Shown here: positions 42,816-51,079 of the stretch, one piece after another
Numbering within the stretch: the stretch's first letter is position 1
How the letters are laid out: each line of letters starts with the position of its first letter
Assembly (NCBI RefSeq): GCF_026342835.1
Contig: NZ_JAPEMI010000001.1
Coordinates: 7,570,501-7,634,500 of the forward strand
DNA: 64,000 nt
Source of the DNA: Streptomyces sp. NBC_00154
Lineage (GTDB): Bacteria; Actinomycetota; Actinomycetes; Streptomycetales; Streptomycetaceae
Direction: 5' to 3'
The notes under the pieces: model-generated
Told to the model about the DNA's origin: nothing
The model's input: the letters and a program-made list of their open reading frames with translations, nothing else
Databases searched by the model: none
Program-made: the position numbers and the translations under genes

Positions 42816-43209
42816 GGCCCGGCTGGTCTGCCGGTGACGGAGGTGCGCTCGGTGACCACCGACTACTCGGACGCTCAGGCCGCGGCCGTCACACGCCGCG
42901 TGCTGGAGGGCGACACCGCCGACCGCGCTGGTCTACGACAGCGACGTGACGGCCGTCGCCGGGGTCGCCGCCGCGACGGAACTGGGCTTCTCCGTGCCGG
43001 GCGATGTGTCGGTCGTCGCCTGGGAGGACTCCGCGCTGTGCCGCATGGTCACGCCCTGGCTGTCGGCGCTCTCCCGCGACACGGTGGAGTTCGGCCGCAC
43101 CGCGGCCCAGGAGCTGACGGCGCTCCTGGACGGCGGTCCGGCGCGGACGGTGCAGGTTCCGGTGCCCCGGTTGATCGAGCGGGACAGTACGGGGCCCTGC
43201 GGGGTGTGA
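42816..43209 (+). pseudogene. LacI-family regulator, C-terminal fragment
   Basis: Reads AAGLPVTEVRSVTTDYSDAQ and AAVTRRVLEG, then after a 2-bp loss at about 42912 continues TPPTALVYDSDVTAVAGVAA, then ELGFSVPGDVSVVAWEDSAL and SALSRDTVEFGRTAAQELTA. This is the second half of the LacI sugar-binding domain with the DVSVVAWEDS motif. The DNA-binding domain is missing. It directly precedes the amidase gene, whose regulator it may have been or not; intact relatives often sit beside sugar genes. Confidence 0.75.
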
Positions 43210-43445
43210 ACCGGCAGGAGAGGGCGGCGGACGTCAGCCGTGCCGGTTCAGCGGGTGAGGGTCAGCCGCGCAGGTTCAGCGCGCGGGAGTCAGCATGTCG
43301 GTTCATTGGTCGGAGGACTGAAGGTTCAAGGCTGACAGCTCTCGACGCGACACCCCACCCCAGGGCAGAGTGCTCCTCGTAACACCTGACGAGTACGACC
43401 ACGAGGACGACCACGCGTACGTCCCGACGACAACAAGGAGCGCCC

Positions 43446-44789
43446 GTGACCACCTGGCTCGGCCGGACCGCGACCGAGATCGCAGCAGCCGTACGCGAGA
43501 AGCGCGCCACTCCCCGGGAGGTGGTGGCCGAGCATCTCGCGCGCATCGAACGGCTCGACGGGCGCGTCGGAGCCTTCCGTACGGTCCGGGCGGACGCGGC
43601 ACTCGCCGAGGCGGACGAGGTGGCGACCCGGTCCGACCTGGCCGAACTCCCCCTCGCGGGTGTGCCCGTGGCCGTGAAGGACAACCTCGCCGTGCGCGGC
43701 GAGTCCACCCGTGTCGGCTCCGCCGCGACCCCGGACACGCCCGCCACCGACGACCACGTCACCGTGGCCCGACTACGGGCGGCGGGCGCGGTGGTCGTGG
43801 GGCTGACCAACGTGCCCGAGCTCTGCGTCTTCGGCACGACGGAGGGCGTGCTCGGCACCACTCGCAACCCTTGGGACGCCTCGCGCACAGCGGGCGGTTC
43901 GTCGGGTGGCAGCGCGGCGGCGGTCGCCGCTGGCATGGTGCCGATCGCCCTCGGCAACGACGGCATGGGCTCCCTGCGGATACCGGCGGCCAACTGCGGC
44001 CTGGTCACCATCAAGCCGGGGCACGGGGTCGTGCCCGCGGGCATCAGCGACGGTGACTGGTTCGGCATGTCCGAGAACGGGCCGCTCGCGACGACGGTCG
44101 AGGACGCCCGCCTGATGTTCTCGGTCCTCGCGGACACCGAGGTCGTACGCCCGGACGACACCGTCACGCGCAAAGTCGCCGTCTCGCTGCGCAGCCCGCT
44201 CGTCGGCGTGACCGTCGGCAAACCGTATACAACCGCGGTCCTGGAGGCCGCCGGGCTGCTGGCCGGGGTGGGTCACCAGGTGCGGCGCGCCGACCCGCCG
44301 TATCCGCTGTCGCTCGGTGTCACCTTGCTCCGGCACTGGACGGCGGGCGTGGCGGTGGACGCCAAGGATCTCGACCCACGTCTGTTGACACGGCGCACCC
44401 GGGTCCACGCGGCCGTGGGGCGCCTTTTCGTGAACGGGGTCCGTGGGGGCACCGGCCGGGAGCAGCTGCGCCGGCGCCTGGACCCCTTCTTCGCCGAGCA
44501 CGACGTCCTGCTCACTCCGGCGCTCGCCCGGCGCTCGCCGAAGGCCGGGTCCTGGCACGAGCGGGGCTGGCTGCGCAATGTGCTGGCCAACACGAACTAC
44601 ACACCGCTGACGCCGCCGTGGAACCTCACCGGCTGGCCCGCGATGTCGGTGCCGTTCGGCACGCTGCCCTCGGGCGCCCCCTGCGCCGTACAGCTGGTGG
44701 GACGCCCGGGGTCGGAGGCGGCGCTGCTGGAGCTTGCGGAGGAGCTGGAGAAGCTGCGTCCGTGGCAGCGGACGGCGCCGCTCGGCTGA
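43446..44789 (+). CDS. Amidase-signature family hydrolase
   Basis: 447 residues from GTG 43446 (AAGGAGCGCCC upstream). Amidase signature triad: K in GVPVAVKDN (near 79), cis-S in RTAGGSSGGSAAAVAAGM, and nucleophile S in GMGSLRIPAANCG. These enzymes hydrolyse amides (or act on Glu-tRNA as GatA, which this is not likely to be because it stands alone). There is no GatB/C neighbour. Complete, and the frame is undisturbed to the usual C-terminal ELAEELEKLRPW. Confidence 0.88.
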   Translation: MTTWLGRTATEIAAAVREKRATPREVVAEHLARIERLDGRVGAFRTVRADAALAEADEVATRSDLAELPLAGVPVAVKDNLAVRGESTRVGSAATPDTPATDDHVTVARLRAAGAVVVGLTNVPELCVFGTTEGVLGTTRNPWDASRTAGGSSGGSAAAVAAGMVPIALGNDGMGSLRIPAANCGLVTIKPGHGVVPAGISDGDWFGMSENGPLATTVEDARLMFSVLADTEVVRPDDTVTRKVAVSLRSPLVGVTVGKPYTTAVLEAAGLLAGVGHQVRRADPPYPLSLGVTLLRHWTAGVAVDAKDLDPRLLTRRTRVHAAVGRLFVNGVRGGTGREQLRRRLDPFFAEHDVLLTPALARRSPKAGSWHERGWLRNVLANTNYTPLTPPWNLTGWPAMSVPFGTLPSGAPCAVQLVGRPGSEAALLELAEELEKLRPWQRTAPLG

Positions 44790-44845
44790 AGCGCGAGGAA
44801 CGCTGTTGGGGTGCGAGGTGCTCGGTCGGAGCACGCGGAACTCGG

Positions 44846-44950
44846 CTAGAGAGCGCGGTACATGATGTGCAGCCCGACGCGTCCGTGGCGTGCGTGGTCG
44901 TACGCGTCCGGTACGGTGCCCAGGATCGTGAAGCCGGAGGACGCCGTGAC
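44846..44950 (-). pseudogene. GNAT acetyltransferase, C-terminal fragment
   Basis: The minus strand ends GFTILGTVPDAYDHARHGRV, then GLHIMYRAL before a stop. That is the last strand pair of many actinobacterial GNAT acetyltransferases (GFxxxGTVPxAFxHPxxGxV). Only about 32 residues remain. Confidence 0.55.
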
Positions 44951-45071
44951 GCTGCGGCAGGCCGACGACGCGGGCAAGGTCGTCGGCCTGGACGCCGGGG
45001 TCATGGAGGACTGGCGCACGGTCCTGGAACTGGTGGCGGCTCACCATGCGCGACTCGGGGCCGTCGACTGA
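44934..45071 (+). pseudogene. C-terminal fragment of an unrecognised protein
   Basis: A short frame reads VKPEDAVTLRQADDAGKVVG, then LDAGVMEDWRTVLELVAAHH and a stop. It looks protein-like with no start or family. It partly overlaps the GNAT fragment on the other strand, so one of the two is a chance frame or the junction of two relics lies here. Confidence 0.3.
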
Positions 45072-45156
45072 CGGCACTCGCGACTCAGAGCTATCGCCTG
45101 ACGGCGTTCAGGGCTGGGGACTGTTGACTGACGGCCCGTCATGAGACCGTACGCGG

Positions 45157-45620
45157 ATGACGTCGCCGTACGGGATCGAAGGCAGGGCCGCCATCGTCAC
45201 CGGAGCCTCGCGCGGGATCGGCCTTGCCGTCGCCGAGGCGCTCGCCGCTGCCGGAGCCCGGGTGTGCGTGACCGCTCGGGATCCCGAGGGGGTGGGCCGG
45301 GCCGCCGAGCGGGTCGGCGGTATCGGGCTCGCCGGTTCGGTGGCCGACCCCGCTCATCTGCGGGAGTTGACCGAGCTGGCGCTGCGGGAGTTCGGGCGCA
45401 TCGACGTCGTGGTGAACAACGCGGCGACCAACCAGCCGTATGGCCCTCTCATGGACGCCGACCCGGACCGCTGGCGCGAGGCGTTCACGGTCAACGTCGA
45501 GGCCCCGCTGCGGCTGGTGCAGTGCGTGTGGCGGGGGTGGACGCGCGAGCACGGCGGGGCCGTCGTGAACATCTGCACGGAGGGCGCCGGGCATGTGGGG
45601 CCTCATGTGGGCGCGTACGG
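45157..45620 (+). pseudogene. SDR gene truncated at the catalytic YxxxK
   Basis: A normal SDR start: VTGASRGIG (nucleotide binding), VVVNNAATNQP, NICTEGAGHVG, then GPHVGAYGT where the active-site Y appears. Immediately after, the sequence changes and the lysine and the rest of the protein are gone. The junction (45616-45622) runs into a minus-strand TnsA-like fragment. Original length would be about 250 residues. ATG at 45157 with GACCGTACGCGG upstream. Confidence 0.75.
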
Positions 45621-45835
45621 CACCGGGAGCACCGACTCGAACCGAACCCGGGACACCGCCTCCAGCACGGACTTCCGCAGCCCACCGCCTTCAGCGTCAG
45701 CCCACTCGACATCGACCAGCCCCAGATCCATCGCCACCCCCGGCTCCGCGTACCTGCCGAAAACGACCGTGACAGGTACCGCGAGAACCGGACCAGGAAA
45801 ATGAGATCAAACCCCACGTACGGGGCAAACGCCGC
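45620..45835 (-). pseudogene. TnsA-like endonuclease N-terminal fragment
   Basis: The minus strand reads FGRYAEPGVAMDLGLVDVEW, ADAEGGGLRKSVLEAVSRVR and FESVLPV before the junction with the SDR. LRxxxxxAVxRVRFExxLPVRxF is the start of the TnsA-like heteromeric transposase endonucleases of Streptomyces (Tn7-like). Only the first about 60 residues remain and no partner TnsB or TnsC is seen. The family call is tentative. Confidence 0.4.
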
Positions 45836-45879
45836 CGCTCATCGCGCGGCGCAATGAGAATCCGACAGCTTCAGTGCGA

Positions 45880-46170
45880 CAGGACACAGTCGCGGGTTGC
45901 TGGTGTCAGGTCTTCTCCACTGCGGCAGACAGGTTCTGCAGCAGGTGCCATCTGTCGGCGACTTCGAGGGAGCTGGGGGTGGCTTCCTTGATCGACTTGG
46001 TGTAGGCGGTGGCACGGTCGGGGCAGATGATCTCCGCACCGGGATGATCCTTGAGCCAGGCCGCGAATGTCTGCGAGGCGCGGTCGGGCAGCACGTCCAC
46101 GACCCGGCCGGCCTCGACGTCGACCAGGACCGTGCCGTAGGTGCAGCCCCTGCGGAAGGCGAACTATGAG
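45880..46170 (-). pseudogene. ISL3-family transposase fragment
   Basis: The minus strand reads GTVLVDVEAGRVVDVLPDRA, ASQTFAAWLKDHPGAEIICP, DRATAYTKSIKEATPSSLEV and ADRWHLLQNLSAAVEKT. This is the DDE middle of ISL3 transposases (D in ICPDRATAY, ADRWHLLxNL). The C-terminal E motif and the zinc-finger N-terminus are missing. The 3' part is open for about 65 residues. Confidence 0.75.
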
Positions 46171-46943
46171 GCCCGGTCACCCGAAGGCCGGGGTGCCGTC
46201 GGCTCGTCGGTGGAGCGCAGCAGGCGCAGGAACGCCTTCACGCCCGCGATGATTTCCTGGTTGTCGGTGAGGCGGTTCACCGTGGACTCGAACTCCCTGC
46301 CCAGCGCGGAGATCCTGCGGTTCGCCTCCTCGGTCCGCTCGTACGTGCTCATGGCCAGCGCGTCCACGGTGCGGCGCAGTTCGGCGAGGGCTCGGTACTG
46401 TTCCTCCGCCTTCTCCTCCAGGACCCGCGTCCCGGCCGCGGCGCGGTTCAGCCGGGCATGCAGCTCAACGACGTCGTCCCGCGGATACGTGACGTCCCTC
46501 AGGAGGGTGCCCAGGCGCCGCCGGAGCTGGCCGAAGTAAGCGCTGGCCGGACGGAAGAAGGTGCTCAGCAGGAAGAATGCGGCGAACCAGTAACCCGTGA
46601 ACTCGCCCGTCGCCCAGGTGACCGCCAAGACAACGGCCGCCGTCAGGACGTGACCCGCGACCGCCGCCCGGAGCATCGTACGGGCGATGCGCGCGGCCTC
46701 GGCATCCCGGGCCGGGGAGACCTCCATGCCCTTCTCACGGCTTACCGCGATCTCGGCGAGCACCGCATGCGCGCGGAAGTACAGGTTCCAGGGCAGCGTG
46801 AGCAGGAGCAGCAGCCACAGAAGGCTCAGCACGCCCGCCCCGACGGCGAATACCACTGCGGGCGGTGTCCCCACCACGTATGCGAAGACCAGCGCTGCGG
46901 CCCCCGCCCCGACGGCCACCACCGCCCCCAGAAATCTGCCCAT
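46164..46943 (-). CDS. Membrane protein with C-terminal coiled coil
   Basis: 259 residues from ATG 46943 (GGAAGGCGG upstream). Two hydrophobic hairpins: FLGAVVAVGAGAAALVFAYV with VVFAVGAGVLSLLWLLLLLT, then AGHVLTAAVVLAVTWATG with GYWFAAFFLLSTFF. The remainder is a long helix (LHARLNRAAAGTRVLEEKAE, YRALAELRRTVDALAM) typical of a coiled coil. Function unknown. The stop overlaps the ISL3 relic, so the extreme C-terminus may be altered. Confidence 0.65.
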   Translation of the reverse strand: MGRFLGAVVAVGAGAAALVFAYVVGTPPAVVFAVGAGVLSLLWLLLLLTLPWNLYFRAHAVLAEIAVSREKGMEVSPARDAEAARIARTMLRAAVAGHVLTAAVVLAVTWATGEFTGYWFAAFFLLSTFFRPASAYFGQLRRRLGTLLRDVTYPRDDVVELHARLNRAAAGTRVLEEKAEEQYRALAELRRTVDALAMSTYERTEEANRRISALGREFESTVNRLTDNQEIIAGVKAFLRLLRSTDEPTAPRPSGDRAS

Positions 46944-47019
46944 GCCCCCGCCTTCCGTCAGTACGCCGACACAGCCCATGGTCCCTGGCGCGGTGCGGGG
47001 CGGCATGAGTAGACGTACT

Positions 47020-47510
47020 CAGTGGAGCGTGCGGAGCGGCAGTGTTCGCCAGTCGTCGATACGGGTGGTCACGGCCGGTTCCCAGATTGGGAACAGGCTG
47101 GCGGCGAAGACTTCGAGCGTGATGAGGAAGACCGCGAAGGACGCCGGGACACCCCCGATCGAAACGCCCGCCGATCCGCCTCGGGGAGATCAAGACCAGT
47201 CGAATCGTCAACCGCCCGCGGGAGCTGCACGAGTTGGGCGGGGATCCGGCGTACGAGCGCTTCCCTGCCTCGGAGGAGCTACTCGTGTGGAGCACGCGCA
47301 GACGTGGGCCGGGAAGCTGAAGCAGCCGAAGGACAGCCTGGTCAACCTGTGGGCGGGGCCGTGGTGCTGCGCGCGAAGTTGTGGCAGTACTTACGCGAGC
47401 AGGCCGACGCCGGACAGCTGAAGCCGAGCCCCGCCCCGTCCGCAGCTCAGCCTGACTGGCCGCACTGTGGCCACGGCACCACCCCGGAGGACCCCGTCGC
47501 TTGCTCATGA
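47020..47510. other. Two unrecognised gene fragments
   Basis: Minus strand, about 47020-47155: VPASFAVFLITLEVFAASLF, then EPAVTTRIDDWRTLPLRT and a stop; looks like a membrane protein end. Plus strand, about 47180-47510: IRLGEIKTSRIVNRPRELHE, then ERFPASEELLVWSTRR and KLKQPKDSLVNLWAGP in another frame. Neither has a start or a recognised family. Confidence 0.35.
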
Positions 47511-47700
47511 GGGAGGACCCGGTGGCGCCAGGCGGCCCGCAGCGCAGACAGCGCCCTTCTTCCCTACCCGGCGGTCATGGGCAGGTCAATGGCATGGGCT
47601 GACAGGGCGAACTGCAGGAGCTCCCGGTCAGGCCTCCGTCGGGAAGCTGAGGCCGTGGCTATCGTCGGACTATTCCCCACCTCCACCTACCGGGATGGAC

Positions 47701-47928
47701 ATGAACAAGGCTCAGCTCGTCGAAGCGATTGCTGACAAGCTCGGTGGGCAGCAGCAGGCCGCCCACGCGGTCGATGCGGTCCTCGACGCCATGGTCCGCG
47801 CAGTTGTCGCGGGCGAACGGGTGTCGGTCGCCGGAATCGGCAGCTTCGAAAGGCTTGACCGGACCGCTCGTAACGCATGCAAGCCGCAGACCGGCGAGCG
47901 CGCGCCCGCCAAGAAGAGTGCCGATTGA
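47701..47928 (+). CDS. HU-family DNA-binding protein, C-terminally shortened
   Basis: 75 residues (MNKAQLVEAIADKLGGQQQA at the start, GIGSFERLDRTARNACKPQT in the middle). HU monomers have about 93 residues; here the frame stops (KKSAD) just after the arm containing PQTGERAPA, so the last strand and helix that complete the dimer are lost. The sequence beyond is IS110 debris, so truncation by that insertion or its decay is likely. The intercalating proline region is retained, but folding is doubtful. Confidence 0.7.
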   Translation: MNKAQLVEAIADKLGGQQQAAHAVDAVLDAMVRAVVAGERVSVAGIGSFERLDRTARNACKPQTGERAPAKKSAD

Positions 47929-47934
47929 AATCCG

Positions 47935-48629
47935 GCGACGCCCTAGATCTATTTCCTCGGGGCGGCACCGACCCCGGCCCTGACCGCCGAGCTCCCGCTG
48001 TGGAAGCTCCGGCTGATGATGCACAACGCGGGCCGCCGGCGCGGTATCAACGAGGACGCCGAGCGTCTGCACACGCTGTTCCGGCAGGCGGCCGCGCGCC
48101 GGCCGGCGGCGGTGGAAGAGGCCATGGGCATCCAGGCCAAGGCCCTGTTGGTCCAGTTGAATGCCGTCTGCAAGGCCGTCGACGAGCTGGCCGAGGCGGT
48201 GGAGCGGGCCTTCCGCACTCACCCCGACGCGCCGATCATGCTCAGCTTTCCCGGCATCGGACCTGGGGCCGGCGCACGGCTCTGGCCGAGATCGGCGACG
48301 ACCGCACCCGATTTGGCACCGCCGGCGGCCTGAATGCATACGCCGGCGCGGCCCCGATCACCCTGGCCTCGGGCAAACGCAAGTACGTCGGGCGCCGGTT
48401 TGTGAAGAACAACCGGCTCAATCACGCCGGATACCTGTGGGCCTTCGCCACCCTCACCCACTCGCCAGGTGCCAACGCCCACTATCGGCGCCGACGCAAG
48501 ACCGGGGACTGGCACGCACAGGCCCTGCGCCATCTGTTCGACCGTATGCTCGGACAGCTCCACCGCTGCCTGCTGCACCGATGCGACTTTGATGAAGGCA
48601 CGGCGTTTCCCTCACCCGCCGTCGGCTGA
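47935..48629 (+). pseudogene. IS110-family transposase, 5'-truncated and frameshifted
   Basis: Reads RRRGINEDAERLHTLFRQAA, VLLQL-like ALLVQLNAVCKAVDELAEAV and APIMLSFPGIGPGAGAR, then after a one-base slip at about 48278 TALAEIGDDRTRFGTAGGLN, AYAGAAPITLASGKRK and RLNHAGYLWAFATLTHSPGA. This is the transposase_20 domain of IS110/IS1111 (PGIGP...AEIGD...AYAG.AP). The DEDD N-terminal catalytic part is missing. Confidence 0.85.
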
Positions 48630-48636
48630 CCTAGCC

Positions 48637-49077
48637 TCAGAAGTCGATGTCCCATGCTTCGTAGCCCTCCAGCCCAATGGTCAGTAGGGACGGCACCAGT
48701 GCGTGGAGGTACCAGCCCACGTCGGTGAAGTCGGACGAGCCGGACAGCTTCCGCGTGTTGATGGTCGGGATGAAACTGCAGGCTGTGCGGCGCGGGAGGA
48801 AGAGGAGCTGACCGCCCGTTTCCGCTTGCGCGTGGTAGACGCAGAGGGCGACGTGGTAATCCGTGTTCGCGGGCGAGTCCAGGAGGGTCAGAACTTCTTC
48901 CGCGCGGTCGGTGGTGGTGGACAGCCAGTCGTACGAGTCGTCGTTGTCGTTCACTACGTACGAGAGGCCAAGAGGCTCCTCAAGCGACCACCCCGTGGTC
49001 GCCAGGGCGTCGACGGTGGACCGGACCGTGACCTCGCGCGTGAACGTGAAGTCGATGTCTGCGCTCCTGGACGACAC
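48637..49077 (-). CDS. Hypothetical protein
   Basis: 146 residues from GTG 49077 (CAGGAGCCC upstream). Acidic, alpha/beta type: SADIDFTFTREVTVRSTVDA, NDNDDSYDWLSTTTDRAEEV, LALC-like VALCVYHAQAETGGQLLFLP, SDFTDVGWYLHALVPSLLTI. No family recognised; may belong to DUFs that accompany toxin or immunity genes, without evidence. It is preceded by no clear operon partner and looks complete. Confidence 0.6.
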   Translation of the reverse strand: MSSRSADIDFTFTREVTVRSTVDALATTGWSLEEPLGLSYVVNDNDDSYDWLSTTTDRAEEVLTLLDSPANTDYHVALCVYHAQAETGGQLLFLPRRTACSFIPTINTRKLSGSSDFTDVGWYLHALVPSLLTIGLEGYEAWDIDF

Positions 49078-49196
49078 GGAGGGCTCCTGGGTGAGGTGGT
49101 CAGTGGCACCGCATCGTCGCCGACGACGCGGAGGGCTGTCGATCGATTTGACGGCTTGGCCGCATGAGGTCATAGAAGGCAGGACCTCGGCCACAC

Positions 49197-49490
49197 GTGG
49201 TGACAACTGGTTCGTTGTGGGCCCCGGCCCTCGTGCGGCACCTGGCCGATCTGGTGGCGTTCGTGCGGCTGCTGCGGGGTGCCGACGACCGGTTCACGGA
49301 CGAAGTCCGCCACGGCCCTCAATCGTTGGCGCAGAGCGCATTCACCGAGCGCGGCAGGTGCGTCGATGAGGTGCTCAGGTCCCGAGGAGCGGAGCGCCGA
49401 TGGGCATGGGGAACTGAGATTGCTCAGCGCCGGCAGCAACTCGACCGGGAGATCTACGTGCTTCGCCCCCCGTGCTGCTGTGCAGCGCGG
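49197..49490 (+). CDS. Possible hypothetical protein or fragment
   Basis: From GTG 49197 the frame gives about 98 protein-like residues (ALVRHLADLVAFVRLLRGAD, SLAQSAFTERGRCVDEVLRS, TEIAQRRQQLDREIYVLR), mainly helical, before it drifts into unlikely residues. The frame is open beyond, so the C-terminus is unclear. Overlapping frames on the minus strand are less protein-like. No family recognised. Confidence 0.3.
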
Positions 49491-49548
49491 GGGCCGAAGG
49501 GGTGTCGTCCTCGCTCCGACTCAGGTCACTGGATTCCGGTGGTTCTGG

Positions 49549-50487
49549 TCACCATGCGTTGATGACCGGCGCGTCGGGTTCGTGCTGCCGCCAGGCCTTG
49601 TTGAGGCGCGCGAGCCGGTCCGCGGCGGCGATGCCGCGCAGGGACGCGACCTTGCCGTCGCTGACTTCGAACGCCACGGCGCCCACGACCCGGTCGTCGA
49701 CCACGGCGAGGACGGCCGGGGAGCCGTTGACCAGCGCGATATGGATCGCGGGCGAGCCGCCGGCCAGCCGCCGCTTCGCCGGCGTGGGCTTGAAGCCGGC
49801 CCGCACGTAGGAGGCGACCCGCTCGCGCGTCTTGTACCGCAACAGCCGCTTGCCCAGTCCGGCGCCGTCCGAGACCGCCGTCACGTCGTCGGTGAGCAGC
49901 GCCACCAGCCGTTCGGTGCGCCCCGACGTGGCGGCGGCGAGGAATTCCTTGACGACCCGGCGCGCGGCCGCGGGGTCGGCCTCGCCGCCGCGGCGGCGCT
50001 CGGCGGCGACCCGGATCCGGGCTCGGTGGACATGCTGCTGGCTCGCGGATTCGGTGATGTCGAGGATCCCGGCGATCTCGGCATGGCTGTACGAGAAGGC
50101 CTCACGCAGGACATAGACGGCCCGCTCGACCGGCGAGAGGCGCTCCAAGAGGGTCAGTACGGCCAAGGACACCGATTCGCGCTGCTCGAAGGTGTCGGCC
50201 GGGCCGAGCATCGGGTCGCCCTCGAGGAGCGGCTCGGGCAGCCAGACACCGGCCACTCGCTCGTGGCGCGCCTGCGCCGACCGGAGCCGGTCGAGGCAGA
50301 GATTGGTGACGACCTTGGTCAGCCACGCTTCCGGCACCTCGACCCTTTCGCGGTCTGCGGCCAGCCAGCGCAGGAACGTGTCCTGCACGGTGTCCTCGGC
50401 GTCGGCGGCCGAGCCGAGCAGACGGTACGCGAGCGAGGCCAGCCGGCCCCGGCTGGCCTCGAACCGATCTATGGCTGCGCTGTCCAT
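49549..50487 (-). CDS. sigJ: ECF41/SigJ-type sigma factor with SnoaL-like C-terminal domain
   Basis: 312 residues. Region 2 (LASLAYRLLGSAADAEDTVQ, FLRWLAADRERVEVPEAWLT), region 4 (LLERLSPVERAVYVLREAFS, HAEIAGILDITESASQQHVH) and a C-terminal SnoaL-like domain from about residue 185 (VVKEFLAAATSGRTERLVAL, LTDDVTAVSDGAG), the ECF41 plan, in which the tail controls activity. The usual DGGGK reads DGAGLGKR here. The start codon (CAT 50485-50487 on plus) touches the left end of an IS605 element, so its own promoter and binding site are gone. Its probable operon partner, the oxidoreductase, is on the other side of that element. Confidence 0.88.
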   Translation of the reverse strand: MDSAAIDRFEASRGRLASLAYRLLGSAADAEDTVQDTFLRWLAADRERVEVPEAWLTKVVTNLCLDRLRSAQARHERVAGVWLPEPLLEGDPMLGPADTFEQRESVSLAVLTLLERLSPVERAVYVLREAFSYSHAEIAGILDITESASQQHVHRARIRVAAERRRGGEADPAAARRVVKEFLAAATSGRTERLVALLTDDVTAVSDGAGLGKRLLRYKTRERVASYVRAGFKPTPAKRRLAGGSPAIHIALVNGSPAVLAVVDDRVVGAVAFEVSDGKVASLRGIAAADRLARLNKAWRQHEPDAPVINAW

Positions 50488-50590
50488 CCACTGATCTTCG
50501 CAGGGAATCCCGGCCTTCCGGCCGGGGAATGCGATCCTGGGCCCGAAGCCGCGAAGCGGCGGAGTTCCCTGCGAGGACTGGCGCGAAGCG

Positions 50591-51019
50591 CTAGACCGGG
50601 CGCTTCTGGTTCTCGATGTACTCCTTGACGATGCTCAACGGTGCGCCACCGCAGGAGCCCGCGAAGTATGAGGGCGACCAGAGGACGGACCCCGTGCCGA
50701 TCCGGTTGATCCGGCCGGTGTACTCGGCCCGCAGATACCGGGAGCTGACGCCCTTGAGACTGTTCACCAGCTTGGAAAGGGCAACCTTCGGTGGGTAGTG
50801 CACGAGCAGGTGGACGTGGTCGCCCTCCCCGTTGAACTCGCGAAGCTCGGCCTCGAAGGATTGGCACACGTCCCGCATGATCGCTTCGCAGCGCGTCAGC
50901 ATCTCGTCATCGAAGACGCCACGGCGGTACTTGGTGATAAACACCAAGTGAACGTGCAGGTTGTAGATGACATGGTTTCCTCGACGGATGTCGGGATCCG
51001 GCTCCCAGCGCGGTGACAT
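50591..51019 (-). CDS. tnpA: IS200/IS605 TnpA (Y1 HUH transposase)
   Basis: 142 residues from ATG 51019 (ATG 51037 would add six). Y1 fold: VIYNLHVHLVFITKYRRGVF at the start, the HUH metal motif GDHVHLLVHYPP (near 67-75), and the nucleophile Y in SIVKEYIENQ near 134. It cuts and joins single-stranded element ends at hairpins. Typical length 130-155. It is divergent from tnpB with 60 bp between starts. Confidence 0.93.
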   Translation of the reverse strand: MSPRWEPDPDIRRGNHVIYNLHVHLVFITKYRRGVFDDEMLTRCEAIMRDVCQSFEAELREFNGEGDHVHLLVHYPPKVALSKLVNSLKGVSSRYLRAEYTGRINRIGTGSVLWSPSYFAGSCGGAPLSIVKEYIENQKRPV

Positions 51020-51079
51020 CCACCAAGTCTGACACATGGTAAGGTGATCTCCGAACCCGACTGAAAAGGGGGTGGGCTG

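Noticed and set aside
43446..44789. Amidase gene as glutamyl-tRNA amidotransferase subunit GatA
   Set aside because: It has the shared amidase signature but no GatB or GatC neighbour and a divergent C-terminal half, so a stand-alone amidase is the safer call.
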